Part shown: positions 53,965 to 62,428 of the stretch, piece after piece
How the letters are laid out: each line of letters begins with the position of its first letter
How positions within the stretch are numbered: the stretch's first letter is position 1
Origin: JAEUOS01 sp046160545
GTDB lineage: Bacteria > Pseudomonadota > Gammaproteobacteria > Burkholderiales > JAEUOS01
Assembly (NCBI GenBank): GCA_046160545.1
Contig: JBJXGS010000252.1
Location: 1-64,000 of the forward strand
DNA length: 64,000 nt
Reading direction: 5' to 3'
Program-made: the position numbers and the translations under genes
The notes under the pieces: generated by a model
Databases searched by the model: none
What the model was told of the DNA's origin: nothing
What the model saw: the letters and a program-made list of their open reading frames with translations, nothing else

Positions 53965-55421
53965 GAAGCATCGTTTCCGGCGCACTGCTCGTCGTCGCGA
54001 TGCGCTGGACCGACCGCCTGATCGGTTTTCTCAGCACCTTGATCCTTGCACGCCTGCTGCTACCCGACGATTTCGGTGTCATCGCCATGGCGTCGGTGAT
54101 CATCGGTTTGGTCGATGTCCTGCTCAATCTCGGCGTTCATGTTCCCTTGATCCAGAACAAGAACCCGACACAGGCCCACTACGATACCGCATGGACGTTG
54201 CGCATACTGCAGAGCGCGGCGACGATGCTGCTCATTATCGTATCCGCCCCGTTCGCGGCGCGTTACTTCAACGAGCCACGAATCGTCGACGTCATGATGG
54301 TCCTGGCCATGTCGCTGCTAGTCGGAGCGCTCGAGAACATCGGAGTGGTGAATTTCCAGAAAGAAATGCGTTTCGCAGAAGATTTTCGATTCCTGTTCCT
54401 GCGTCGAATTCTCGCATTCGTAGTCACACTGGTCTTTGCATTCGCCCTCAAGTCATACTGGGCGCTGGTCATCGGCACCGTGATTGGTCGCATCGCCGGT
54501 GTTGTACTCAGCTACACGATGCATCCGATGCGCCCGCGCCTCTCGTTGGCCACGCTTCGAGAGATCTTCTCGGTTTCGCAATGGATGCTGATGCGCAACA
54601 TCACCGGCTACCTGGAAACTCGATTGCACCTCGTGGTTGTGGGCGGGCGCGAAGACAGCGCCACCACCGGTGCGTACGGCCTTGCCGACGAGGTGGCCTC
54701 TCTGCCGACAACCGAACTTCTGGCCCCTCTCAACCGAGTGCTCTTCCCGGCATTCGTGGCGGTCAAGGACAATCTGGATGAGCTCAGGCGCATTTTCCTG
54801 CTGTCACTCTCCTTGCAGAGTCTGATCGGTATCCCCGCAGGACTCGGACTGGCATTGGTCGCCGAACAGGCGGTTCCGGTTCTTCTTGGCCCCAACTGGA
54901 ACGTTGCGATCCCGTTTCTTCAGGTCATCGCGATCGTCAACGTTTTCAATGCCATCGGAGTTGCCGGCATCTACGTCATGTTTGCCCTTGATCGTGTCCG
55001 CCTCACGGCCTACTACGCACTGGCCCAGGTGCTTGTATTCGCGGCGGGGGCCTACCTGCTATTTCCAGGCACTGGTGCATTCGGAATATCACTGCTGCGC
55101 ATGGGGTCGGCCGCATTGTTGATCGGTGTTTTTCTCGTGATGCTAACCCGCATATTGCCGGGATTGCGCCTGGCGGAGATGGGGAGCGCGATCTTGCGTC
55201 CTTCCTTGGCGACCGCGCTCATGATCGCCTGCGTCTACGCTGGCGGAGAGTCACTTGGGAGCACGGCGATCCTGGTCCTCATCGTCAAGATCGCGATCGG
55301 GATTGTGGTCTACTGCGCCGCGATCACAACCTTGTGGTGGGCGGCCGGCCGCCCGCCTGGCGCCGAGCAGTGGCTACTCGACAACCTTGGCGGGCGCTTT
55401 CGGCGCAACACAAGCACATGA
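53961..55421 (+). CDS. Oligosaccharide flippase, Wzx/MATE-like
   Basis: The 486-residue membrane protein has 12-14 helices and the polysaccharide-synthesis flippase pattern: VAMRWTDRLIGFLSTLILARLL, LLPDDFGVIAMA and GAYGLADEVASLPTTELLAPL. It would turn lipid-linked repeat units to the periplasmic face. ATG 53961 overlaps the GT2 stop; an earlier in-frame ATG at 53856 lies inside the GT2 gene. It fits the Wzx/WzxC group of lipopolysaccharide and exopolysaccharide flippases. Confidence 0.9.
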   Translation: MRSIVSGALLVVAMRWTDRLIGFLSTLILARLLLPDDFGVIAMASVIIGLVDVLLNLGVHVPLIQNKNPTQAHYDTAWTLRILQSAATMLLIIVSAPFAARYFNEPRIVDVMMVLAMSLLVGALENIGVVNFQKEMRFAEDFRFLFLRRILAFVVTLVFAFALKSYWALVIGTVIGRIAGVVLSYTMHPMRPRLSLATLREIFSVSQWMLMRNITGYLETRLHLVVVGGREDSATTGAYGLADEVASLPTTELLAPLNRVLFPAFVAVKDNLDELRRIFLLSLSLQSLIGIPAGLGLALVAEQAVPVLLGPNWNVAIPFLQVIAIVNVFNAIGVAGIYVMFALDRVRLTAYYALAQVLVFAAGAYLLFPGTGAFGISLLRMGSAALLIGVFLVMLTRILPGLRLAEMGSAILRPSLATALMIACVYAGGESLGSTAILVLIVKIAIGIVVYCAAITTLWWAAGRPPGAEQWLLDNLGGRFRRNTST

Positions 55422-55441
55422 CAGCCAGGAGATACTGACTG

Positions 55442-56206
55442 ATGGAGCATTTCCGTGACTCACCGTTAGAGCAAGCGCGTATCGCGGACCTCTTCGGTCT
55501 CATTCCCGAACGCGGCGCAAGAGCACTTGACGTCGGCGCGCGTGACGGCTTTTTGTCCCTGCGCCTGGCCGAACGCTACGATAGCGTAGTCGCGCTTGAC
55601 CTTGAGAAACCCCAGATCGACCACCCACGCATCGAGTGTGTCGCTGCGAATGCTGCCGCCCTGCCGTATGCAGATGACTCGTTCGACCTTGTCCTGTGTA
55701 GCGAGGTCCTGGAACACATTCCCCGCCCTGCGATGGATGCCGCCTGCCGCGAGATCGTCCGTGTCGCCTCGGGCCCAATCGTCATCGGGGTACCACTGCA
55801 ACAGGATTTGCGCATCGCCGAGACGACCTGCTCACATTGCGGGCACCACAACCCGCCGTGGGGTCATGTCAACAGTTTCACCGAACACGAACTTGGTCGC
55901 TTGTTCAGTCCCGCTTTCCCAGTGCGACAGAATTTTGTCGGAACCAGCCGGGACCGCACGTGCGCGCTCGCGGTCGACCTGCTGCGCTATGCCGGCAACC
56001 CCTTCGGCACTTACCTTCAAGACGAGACCTGCCTCAGTTGCGACCAGCCGATCGGCCAACCCGGCAGTCGCACCCTGCCTCAGCGCATCGCTACGCGCTG
56101 CGCCACACTACTCAACTCATTGCTCTCGGCAACCATGGCCGAACGGCCGATGTGGATCCATGTCCTTTACAGCAAGTCAGCTGCAGATTCCGCAGGGAAA
56201 GCATAG
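55442..56206 (+). CDS. Class I SAM-dependent methyltransferase with CxxC motifs
   Basis: The 254-residue enzyme has motif I ALDVGARDGFLSL (about 28-40), LDLEKPQIDH (motif II) and LVLCSEVLEHIPRPAMD (motif IV). Unusually, CSHCGHHNPPWGHVN (about 124-138) and CLSCDQPIG add two CxxC pairs that could bind zinc. It probably methylates a sugar, lipid or amine in the locus product. AGGAGA lies nine bases before the ATG. It ends the plus-strand run and meets the deacetylase gene 18 bp away tail to tail. Confidence 0.82.
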   Translation: MEHFRDSPLEQARIADLFGLIPERGARALDVGARDGFLSLRLAERYDSVVALDLEKPQIDHPRIECVAANAAALPYADDSFDLVLCSEVLEHIPRPAMDAACREIVRVASGPIVIGVPLQQDLRIAETTCSHCGHHNPPWGHVNSFTEHELGRLFSPAFPVRQNFVGTSRDRTCALAVDLLRYAGNPFGTYLQDETCLSCDQPIGQPGSRTLPQRIATRCATLLNSLLSATMAERPMWIHVLYSKSAADSAGKA

Positions 56207-56224
56207 CCCGCTATTTGCCGGCGC

Positions 56225-57187
56225 TCAGGCCATCGCGTAGTCGCATCCAGAGCGCGCGTTGCGCACCAGGTGTGTCGCCAGCTTGAATGGGTTGCCGGTC
56301 CAGGCCTGGAAGCGCGGCAGTTGATACAAGTCGCAACCGGCCATGGCAACGCCGCGTGCAGTGCTGACGGCGCAATCGAACCCAAGCTCGCGTATCAGCG
56401 TCGCATGCCCGGCGTCATAGTCGCGCCCCGGGACACCATTTGGATAGGCAAACAGGCGTACCGGTCGCCCGAGAGTCTCCTCCAGGCGCGCACGTCCGCC
56501 AGCGACCTCCTGTCTCGCCGCTTCGACATTGAGTGTCGAAAGGATCGCATGCGAAACGGTATGCGCGCCAATCTCTACGCCACGTCGGGACAACTCGCGC
56601 AACTGCGCCGAGGTCAGCATGAGGTCGTTCGGCAAATCGCGCGTCCCCATCGCCTTGCTCGCGGCAATGATCCTTTCCTCACGAACCTCGGGTGTCCAAC
56701 GCTTGGCTCGCTCCAGCAACGCGGCTATTGCAGCGCGGCGCTGCGCCACATCGGCGGTGGGATGCCGGCCCAACTCGAAGTTGCGCAGGTCCAGGTCGCT
56801 TCCCGAAAAGCGCGCCACCATTTCTGTCAGTGTGTCGTTGAACATCCGACCACCGTCCAGATAGCCCGTGGCGACGAAAACGGTGGCAGGCAGATCGAAT
56901 CGCTCAAGTATTGGCTGCGCGACCGTAAGATTGTCGGCATAGCCGTCGTCGAAAGTAATACAGCAGGCGCGTTCAGGAAGCGAGTCGTCGCGCAGACGCG
57001 ATACCGCTTCGGCAAGCGGTAGTGCATGCAGATTGGCGGACACCATCTGCATGTGCGCCAGGAAGCTCGCTGCGTCGAACTCCCCCGGGCGCAACGGATC
57101 CGGATGGGCCAATACACGGTGATAGAACAGGATCGTAAGCCGTGACTGACCCCGCGGCCACGCGAGAAACGGCAAGCGCGTGATCAC
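56225..57187 (-). CDS. Polysaccharide deacetylase family protein
   Basis: The 320-residue NodB-fold protein has CITFDDGYADNLT (metal Asp-Asp) and GAHTVSHAILSTLN (HxxxH metal ligands), and ends with FAYPNGVPGRDYDA. Such enzymes remove N- or O-acetyl groups from glycans. No signal peptide is seen, so it may act in the cytoplasm or be anchored by another partner. It starts at GTG 57187, overlapping the O-ligase stop by four bases. Confidence 0.87.
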   Translation of the reverse strand: MITRLPFLAWPRGQSRLTILFYHRVLAHPDPLRPGEFDAASFLAHMQMVSANLHALPLAEAVSRLRDDSLPERACCITFDDGYADNLTVAQPILERFDLPATVFVATGYLDGGRMFNDTLTEMVARFSGSDLDLRNFELGRHPTADVAQRRAAIAALLERAKRWTPEVREERIIAASKAMGTRDLPNDLMLTSAQLRELSRRGVEIGAHTVSHAILSTLNVEAARQEVAGGRARLEETLGRPVRLFAYPNGVPGRDYDAGHATLIRELGFDCAVSTARGVAMAGCDLYQLPRFQAWTGNPFKLATHLVRNARSGCDYAMA

Positions 57188-58521
57188 TTGCCCATCCCCG
57201 GCCGCATGCGCGGATTTGCGGACGCCACCGCCGGAGCGACCTGCGCGGGCGTGGCTTTGGCGTCCGGTCCGTACTTGAGCGCTTTTGCCACCACATGCCG
57301 CAGAGTCGCCGCGATCACCGCCACGTAATAAGGGAAATCATAGTAGGCGAGACTGAGAAAAGCAGCGCCGACCGCAAACGCGATGAGGCTGACCTGGATC
57401 ATTGCGCCGAGGTCATGCGCCCATGCAAGGTCCGGGCGTTTCTTGCACCTGGACACCACCCAACCGCCGTATCGCCAGGCGCTGCCAAAAATGAGAAGGT
57501 ATAGCGCCAATCCGACGAAGCCATGCTCACCGAGAACTTGAAAGTAGATCGAGTGTGCCGCATGGACGTACTCGGGAATTGGCGAGTAGCGCGCGAACAC
57601 TTGCGGAATATAGATATCGAAGCCGCCTCCGATGGGAAACCTGTCAATCGCGAGATTCCAGGCGTTCCACCAGGCATTGATGCGCCCCTGCGCGGATCGA
57701 TCCTCCTCAAAAGTCTGGATGGTCGACATCCGTTCAAACCACTTGTCCGGCATGAAACTGAACATGATCGGCGCGGCAATCGCCAATATGACCCCGACCA
57801 GGAGTTTTTGTCGGCCCTTGAGCCAAAAATAGGCTCCCATGGCCACCATTGCGATCAGGGCGCCGCGGGAATAGGATCCGACTGCCGAAGCGAAGCACAA
57901 CAGCATCGCACCCATCAAACCCATTCGCATCCATCGATTGCTAGCCTGCAACTGCAAGTAACGCAGCAGCGGGATCGTCGAAAGCAGCGCGATGGCCAGT
58001 GCGTTGTTCTCTTCGATGTAGCTGCCGGGAGGGCCCCAGACCCTGAAGTCGCCTGCCGTGGCAATCACGAACACGCCGCCCTTGATGCCGTAGAAGGCGA
58101 CCGACATGGTGAGCACCCAGACCAGTTTGTCGATGTCTTCGCGGGTGCCAATGACGAAGAAAGCCACCAGCACCATCGCAAGTATCTTGATCGCGCGCAG
58201 CCAGAGCTGGAAATTGTCGCCTGCGACGCTCGGCGCGGCCGGAAAAAGCGGCGAGATGCAGATCCAGAACGTGAACCCGAAAATCGCGAACACCGCCGCG
58301 TTGAACGGTAGGCGATAGAGGCTGCGAGCATGCAGTACCAACGAGAAAAGGGTGCAGATCGCGATGACCTGGGCGAAAGGCATCGAGAATGCGAATCCAT
58401 AGGCAAGACGATGTGGATTCATGATCGACAGCCAGACCCACATCAGCAAACCGATCAACGGCTGCTTCAGCACAAACGGGACGGACCCAAAGACGATGAG
58501 CGTCAGAACTATGTCGCGCAT
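57184..58521 (-). CDS. Exosortase A system-associated O-glycosylation ligase (Wzy/WaaL-like)
   Basis: The 445-residue protein has about eleven membrane helices and matches the XrtA-associated O-ligase family (TIGR03097 type): MNPHRLAYGFAFSMPFAQVIA, ENNALAIALLSTIPLLRYL, FASAVGSYSRGALIAMVAMG and the periplasmic GGGFDIYIPQVF...HAAHSIYFQVLGEHG region. It may polymerise or ligate the glycan, possibly onto PEP-CTERM proteins, though this is not proven. It lies three bases after the GT4 gene. Confidence 0.9.
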   Translation of the reverse strand: MRDIVLTLIVFGSVPFVLKQPLIGLLMWVWLSIMNPHRLAYGFAFSMPFAQVIAICTLFSLVLHARSLYRLPFNAAVFAIFGFTFWICISPLFPAAPSVAGDNFQLWLRAIKILAMVLVAFFVIGTREDIDKLVWVLTMSVAFYGIKGGVFVIATAGDFRVWGPPGSYIEENNALAIALLSTIPLLRYLQLQASNRWMRMGLMGAMLLCFASAVGSYSRGALIAMVAMGAYFWLKGRQKLLVGVILAIAAPIMFSFMPDKWFERMSTIQTFEEDRSAQGRINAWWNAWNLAIDRFPIGGGFDIYIPQVFARYSPIPEYVHAAHSIYFQVLGEHGFVGLALYLLIFGSAWRYGGWVVSRCKKRPDLAWAHDLGAMIQVSLIAFAVGAAFLSLAYYDFPYYVAVIAATLRHVVAKALKYGPDAKATPAQVAPAVASANPRMRPGMGK

Positions 58522-58524
58522 GCG

Positions 58525-59721
58525 TCATGCACCTGCAGCAGTAGCGCCCATGGCGCGACGAAACAACGACAACTGACCCTTCGTTGTCGCCTCCCAACTG
58601 AACTGCTCCGCGTAGCGCCGTACCGCCGCGCGGTCAGGCGGTGCTGCACGCAAGTGCGTCAGCGCGCGCACGATCGCAGCGGCGGAGCGTTCCGACAGCA
58701 GCAAACCGGCCTGCGGTGAAGCAACAATTTCGGGACTGCCGCCGACCGCCGTGGCGATGACCGGTGTCCCGCATGCCATCGATTCGAGCAGGACATTCGC
58801 CCAGCCTTCGCTGCTCGACGCAAGAACCAGAGCATCGGCAGCCGAATAAAGAGTACGCAAGCGGGACTGCGGTAGTCGCCCCAGAAAGCGCACGCGCGAG
58901 CTGATTCCGAGAGCGATTGCCCTGGCGCGCAAAACTTCCAGCAAGGGTCCGCCACCGGCGATCAACAAGGTCGCATCGTCGATACCAGCTATCGCTTCGA
59001 TGACCAGATCCACTCCCTTGAGTGGAACCAGATTGCCGACACACGCCACGCAATACCCTGCCACGTCCAGATCCCGCCGGGACGTCGCGCGATCCTCGGG
59101 CCAGAAGTTCAAGAGATCGACACCGTTGCGTAGCACCGAAATCTTGTCGTCCTGGACACCCAATTGCACGAGCGATCGTTTGAGGGCTTCGGCAACCGTC
59201 ACGATGGCATGCGCAGAACGCGTTGCGGCCAGAATCATGCGCCGGGGCAGCGCATAACGCGGCAGAATGTTGACATCCGAGCCGCGTGCGGTCATGAGAA
59301 CCGGCTTGCGGAACCAACGACCCAAAAGGGTCGCGGCAACTCCGTCCGGGTAAAGGTAATGGGCATCGATCAGATCAAAATCGAATCCGTTGGCAAGCAG
59401 GCGCCGGACAGCCGGAGCGGCTGCGGCGGCAAGCAGGAATGGCGCTGCCGACATGCCGATCTTGGGGATGGAAACGTATCGGGGATGGTCGACCCCGATC
59501 CCTTCGCGCATCTCGAACCCGGGGACTTTCGCATAGGCGGCATACTCACCAAAGCGTGGATGGGTGAATGGAAACCAGGGAACAGGAGCCAGCACCTTTG
59601 CTTCCACTTCGCCGGAAAGCAGAAGATGCTTTAGACGGGTCTCCACGAAGATCCCATGCCCCGGGCGGATGGCATTCGGGTAGAGGGTCGAAAAAAGCAG
59701 GACTCGGGGCGTAGATGCCAT
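58525..59721 (-). CDS. Glycosyltransferase family 4
   Basis: A 398-residue retaining GT-B transferase with FSTLYPNAIRPGHGIFVETR at the start, the hinge region VACVGNLVPLKGVDLVIEAI and the donor motif SSSEGWANVLLESMACGTPVIATAVGG (read as two motifs; E-x7-E present). It should extend the lipid-linked glycan in the cytoplasm. It follows gmhA by 44 bp and precedes the O-ligase by 3 bp. Confidence 0.92.
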   Translation of the reverse strand: MASTPRVLLFSTLYPNAIRPGHGIFVETRLKHLLLSGEVEAKVLAPVPWFPFTHPRFGEYAAYAKVPGFEMREGIGVDHPRYVSIPKIGMSAAPFLLAAAAAPAVRRLLANGFDFDLIDAHYLYPDGVAATLLGRWFRKPVLMTARGSDVNILPRYALPRRMILAATRSAHAIVTVAEALKRSLVQLGVQDDKISVLRNGVDLLNFWPEDRATSRRDLDVAGYCVACVGNLVPLKGVDLVIEAIAGIDDATLLIAGGGPLLEVLRARAIALGISSRVRFLGRLPQSRLRTLYSAADALVLASSSEGWANVLLESMACGTPVIATAVGGSPEIVASPQAGLLLSERSAAAIVRALTHLRAAPPDRAAVRRYAEQFSWEATTKGQLSLFRRAMGATAAGA

Positions 59722-59765
59722 GCGGTTGGCCGCACATTGGCGACTGCCCGGCGAGCCAGCCGGAG

Positions 59766-60350
59766 TCAGCGCTTCCCGGAGAACATGCCGTCCTCAACCA
59801 ATCCGCAGATGATATGGCCGCAAACAATGTGGCCCTCCTGGATCTTGGGTGTCGCAGCGGACGGAATCTCGATGCAATGATCGACCATGCCGACGATGTC
59901 GGCCCTCCGGTTGCCAGTCATGCCCACCGTGACCAGCCCCCGCTCACGGGCGACCCGCAGCGCCGCAAGAATATTGGGGGACTTCCCGGAGGTCGAAATC
60001 GCAAACAGTACGTCACCGGCACACCCGACCGCCCCCACCTGACGCGAAAACAGGTGCTCGTACCCGTAGTCGTTGCCGATCGCCGTAAGCACCGAGGTAT
60101 CCGTGGTCAGAGCGAACGCCGGCAATCCAGGTCGGTCGTATGCAAAGCGACTGACGAACTCACCGGCAAGATGCTGACAGTCAGCCGCACTGCCTCCATT
60201 GCCGGCAAACAACAGTTTCTTGCCATCGCCCAGGGCATGCAAGCATGCACGTGCCACTGCCTCCAGCACCTTCGCAATGCGACCATCGGCTCGCATCTCT
60301 GCGAGCACCCGGGAACTGCTATCAAGTTCCCTCTCAATCGCGGTCAGCAT
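59766..60350 (-). CDS. gmhA: D-sedoheptulose 7-phosphate isomerase
   Basis: The 194-residue SIS-domain enzyme has FAGNGGSAADCQHLAGEFVS and AISTSGKSPNILAAL, the substrate-binding loops of GmhA. It converts sedoheptulose 7-phosphate to glycero-manno-heptose 7-phosphate, first step to ADP- or GDP-heptose. AGGAG lies five bases before the ATG. No other heptose gene (hldE, gmhB, hddA) is here, so this may be a locus-specific copy supplying a heptose to the glycan, or a DiaA-like paralogue. Confidence 0.88.
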   Translation of the reverse strand: MLTAIERELDSSSRVLAEMRADGRIAKVLEAVARACLHALGDGKKLLFAGNGGSAADCQHLAGEFVSRFAYDRPGLPAFALTTDTSVLTAIGNDYGYEHLFSRQVGAVGCAGDVLFAISTSGKSPNILAALRVARERGLVTVGMTGNRRADIVGMVDHCIEIPSAATPKIQEGHIVCGHIICGLVEDGMFSGKR

Positions 60351-60501
60351 CTGACTCCTCGTCTATTGACCCTGCCGATGTTAGTGGCAGGCAGGTTAAT
60401 CGGTGCGATTTTACGCTGGTGGTCGGCATGCAGGAATGGCCGGCACTCGGCCGTGGGGCAATTTCCTGGCAATCTAGCCGGGGCCATGTCAAAGCGCCAT
60501 T

Positions 60502-62424
60502 TCATGCAGCGCGTCGCCAAGGTTCCGACGGTGCATCGAAGGTATTGCGCAGGAACGCATCGAACATCAGTAACGACCATAACGGGCCACTGTAATCTCG
60601 AGCACCGGACTGGTGCGCCTCGACCAGGTGTTCGAGATAGCGTGAGTTGAACCACCCGGTGTCACGCAAGCGTGGTCCAAGAACCGCCTCGCTTACCCGT
60701 CCGCGCAACGGCCCGCGAAACCAGGCAGCCAAGGGCACGGCGAACCCCATTTTCGGTCGATACAACACGTCCTCCGGCAAGTGCGGTTCCATCGACTTCT
60801 TGAGGAGCAGCTTTCCCTCGCCATCGGAGTACTTGAAGCTGGAAGGAAGGGTTGCAAGCCATTCGACCAGCTGATGGTCCATCAATGGCTCGCGTACCTC
60901 AAGGGAATGCGCCATGCTGGCGCGGTCGACCTTGGTGTTGATATCGCCGACAAGATAGGTGTTGAGATCAAGGTACTGGATCAACGCAAGCGGATCATCG
61001 GTACCGGCACGACCGGCGTGGCCGGCGAACACTTCCGACGCATCGTAGCCTGACAATTCTGTCTTGAACGCCTGACTGAAAAGTGTTGCTCGCATCGGAC
61101 CACGAAAGATGGACATCGAATGAAAATAGGCCCCGACGGCATCGCGCGACAAACCCTCGAACGTAGTTTTCGCGCGAAACATTCGGGGTGCCCAGTCCGC
61201 CTTCGGGTAGAGCCTGCCGAGGAGGCCGAAAAGCGGGCGGCGCAGCGCGCGCGGCATGGCCGCGCGCATGCGCTCCTCCATCAAGTGCAGGCGGTAGCGA
61301 CGATACCCTCCGAAACTCTCGTCACCGCCATCGCCGGACAATGCCACTGTCACATGCTTGCGCGCCAGCTGGCACACCCTGTAGGTCGGAATAGCCGAGC
61401 TGTCTGCATAGGGCTCATCGTACAGGCCTGCCAGAGTGTCGACGAGTGCGAAATCATCGCTCGCTACAGTCTCCACGCGATGATTCGTGGCATACCGTTG
61501 CGCAACGCGTGCCGCGAAATCCGCTTCATTGAATGCAGGATCGGAAAACGCAATCGAGCAGGTATTGACCGGATCATCCGACAGACCCGCCATCATCGCA
61601 ACCACCGCGCTCGAATCGACCCCCCCCGACAGGAAGGCGCCCAATGGCACCTCCGAAATCATGCGCAGGCGCACCGATTCACGCAGGCGCTCGATCAGCT
61701 CACTCTGCGCGTCGGCAAACGACATGCGGTTGTCGTTGGTAAAGCGAACGTCCCAGTATCGGCGCGCCACCCCGGGCTGCGCCCCGCGACGCAGGGTCAG
61801 CGTATGCGCTGGCGGCAGCTTGCGGGCTTGGCGAAAAATGGTGCGCGGATCCGCCACATACCCGAGCGCGAAGTACTCCTCGACCGCTAGCGCATCGAGG
61901 TCGCGAGCCAGGCCACCATGGGCAAGCAGTGACTTGAGCTCTGAACCGAAAAGCAACATGCCGTCAGGTAGCAAGGCGTAAAACAGCGGCTTGACTCCCA
62001 AGCGGTCGCGGGCAAGAAACAAGGTTTGCCGACCGCGATCCCAAAGCGCAAACGCGAACATGCCGCGAAAGCGCTGTACGCACTCTTCGCCCCATTCCTC
62101 CCACGCGTGGACGATCACCTCCGTGTCGCTGCGCGTCCGAAAAACATGCCCGCAGGACTCGAGTTCAGGAACCAGTTCCTGGAAGTTGTAGATCTCGCCA
62201 TTGAAGACGACGCATACGCTGCCATCTTCGTTGAACATCGGCTGCTGTCCCGTGGAGACGTCGATGATCGAGAGTCGGCGATGTCCCAACCCCAGTCCCG
62301 GCTCAAGATGCAAGTCGCCTTCATCCGGTCCGCGATGGATCTGCGAGTCATTCATGCGCAGCAGGACGGCCCGCTCAATCGTGGATGCACCACGCGTGTC
62401 GAAGATTCCGGTGATTCCACACAT
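60502..62424 (-). CDS. XrtA/PEP-CTERM system amidotransferase (asparagine synthase-like)
   Basis: The 640-residue enzyme starts with nucleophile Cys2 of a class II glutaminase (MCGITGIFDTRG, SDTEVIVHAWEEWGE) and continues with an asparagine-synthase ATP domain: PLGAFLSGGVDSSAVVAMM pyrophosphatase loop, ALSGDGGDESFGGYRRY and TYLVGDINTKVDRASMAHSL. It matches the eps_aminotran_1 family. It would use glutamine to amidate a carboxylate in the glycan or its precursor. ATG 62424 has AGAGGT six bases upstream; it lies 4 bp after the xrtA stop, so co-expression is expected. Confidence 0.92.
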   Translation of the reverse strand: MCGITGIFDTRGASTIERAVLLRMNDSQIHRGPDEGDLHLEPGLGLGHRRLSIIDVSTGQQPMFNEDGSVCVVFNGEIYNFQELVPELESCGHVFRTRSDTEVIVHAWEEWGEECVQRFRGMFAFALWDRGRQTLFLARDRLGVKPLFYALLPDGMLLFGSELKSLLAHGGLARDLDALAVEEYFALGYVADPRTIFRQARKLPPAHTLTLRRGAQPGVARRYWDVRFTNDNRMSFADAQSELIERLRESVRLRMISEVPLGAFLSGGVDSSAVVAMMAGLSDDPVNTCSIAFSDPAFNEADFAARVAQRYATNHRVETVASDDFALVDTLAGLYDEPYADSSAIPTYRVCQLARKHVTVALSGDGGDESFGGYRRYRLHLMEERMRAAMPRALRRPLFGLLGRLYPKADWAPRMFRAKTTFEGLSRDAVGAYFHSMSIFRGPMRATLFSQAFKTELSGYDASEVFAGHAGRAGTDDPLALIQYLDLNTYLVGDINTKVDRASMAHSLEVREPLMDHQLVEWLATLPSSFKYSDGEGKLLLKKSMEPHLPEDVLYRPKMGFAVPLAAWFRGPLRGRVSEAVLGPRLRDTGWFNSRYLEHLVEAHQSGARDYSGPLWSLLMFDAFLRNTFDAPSEPWRRAA

Positions 62425-62428
62425 GACG

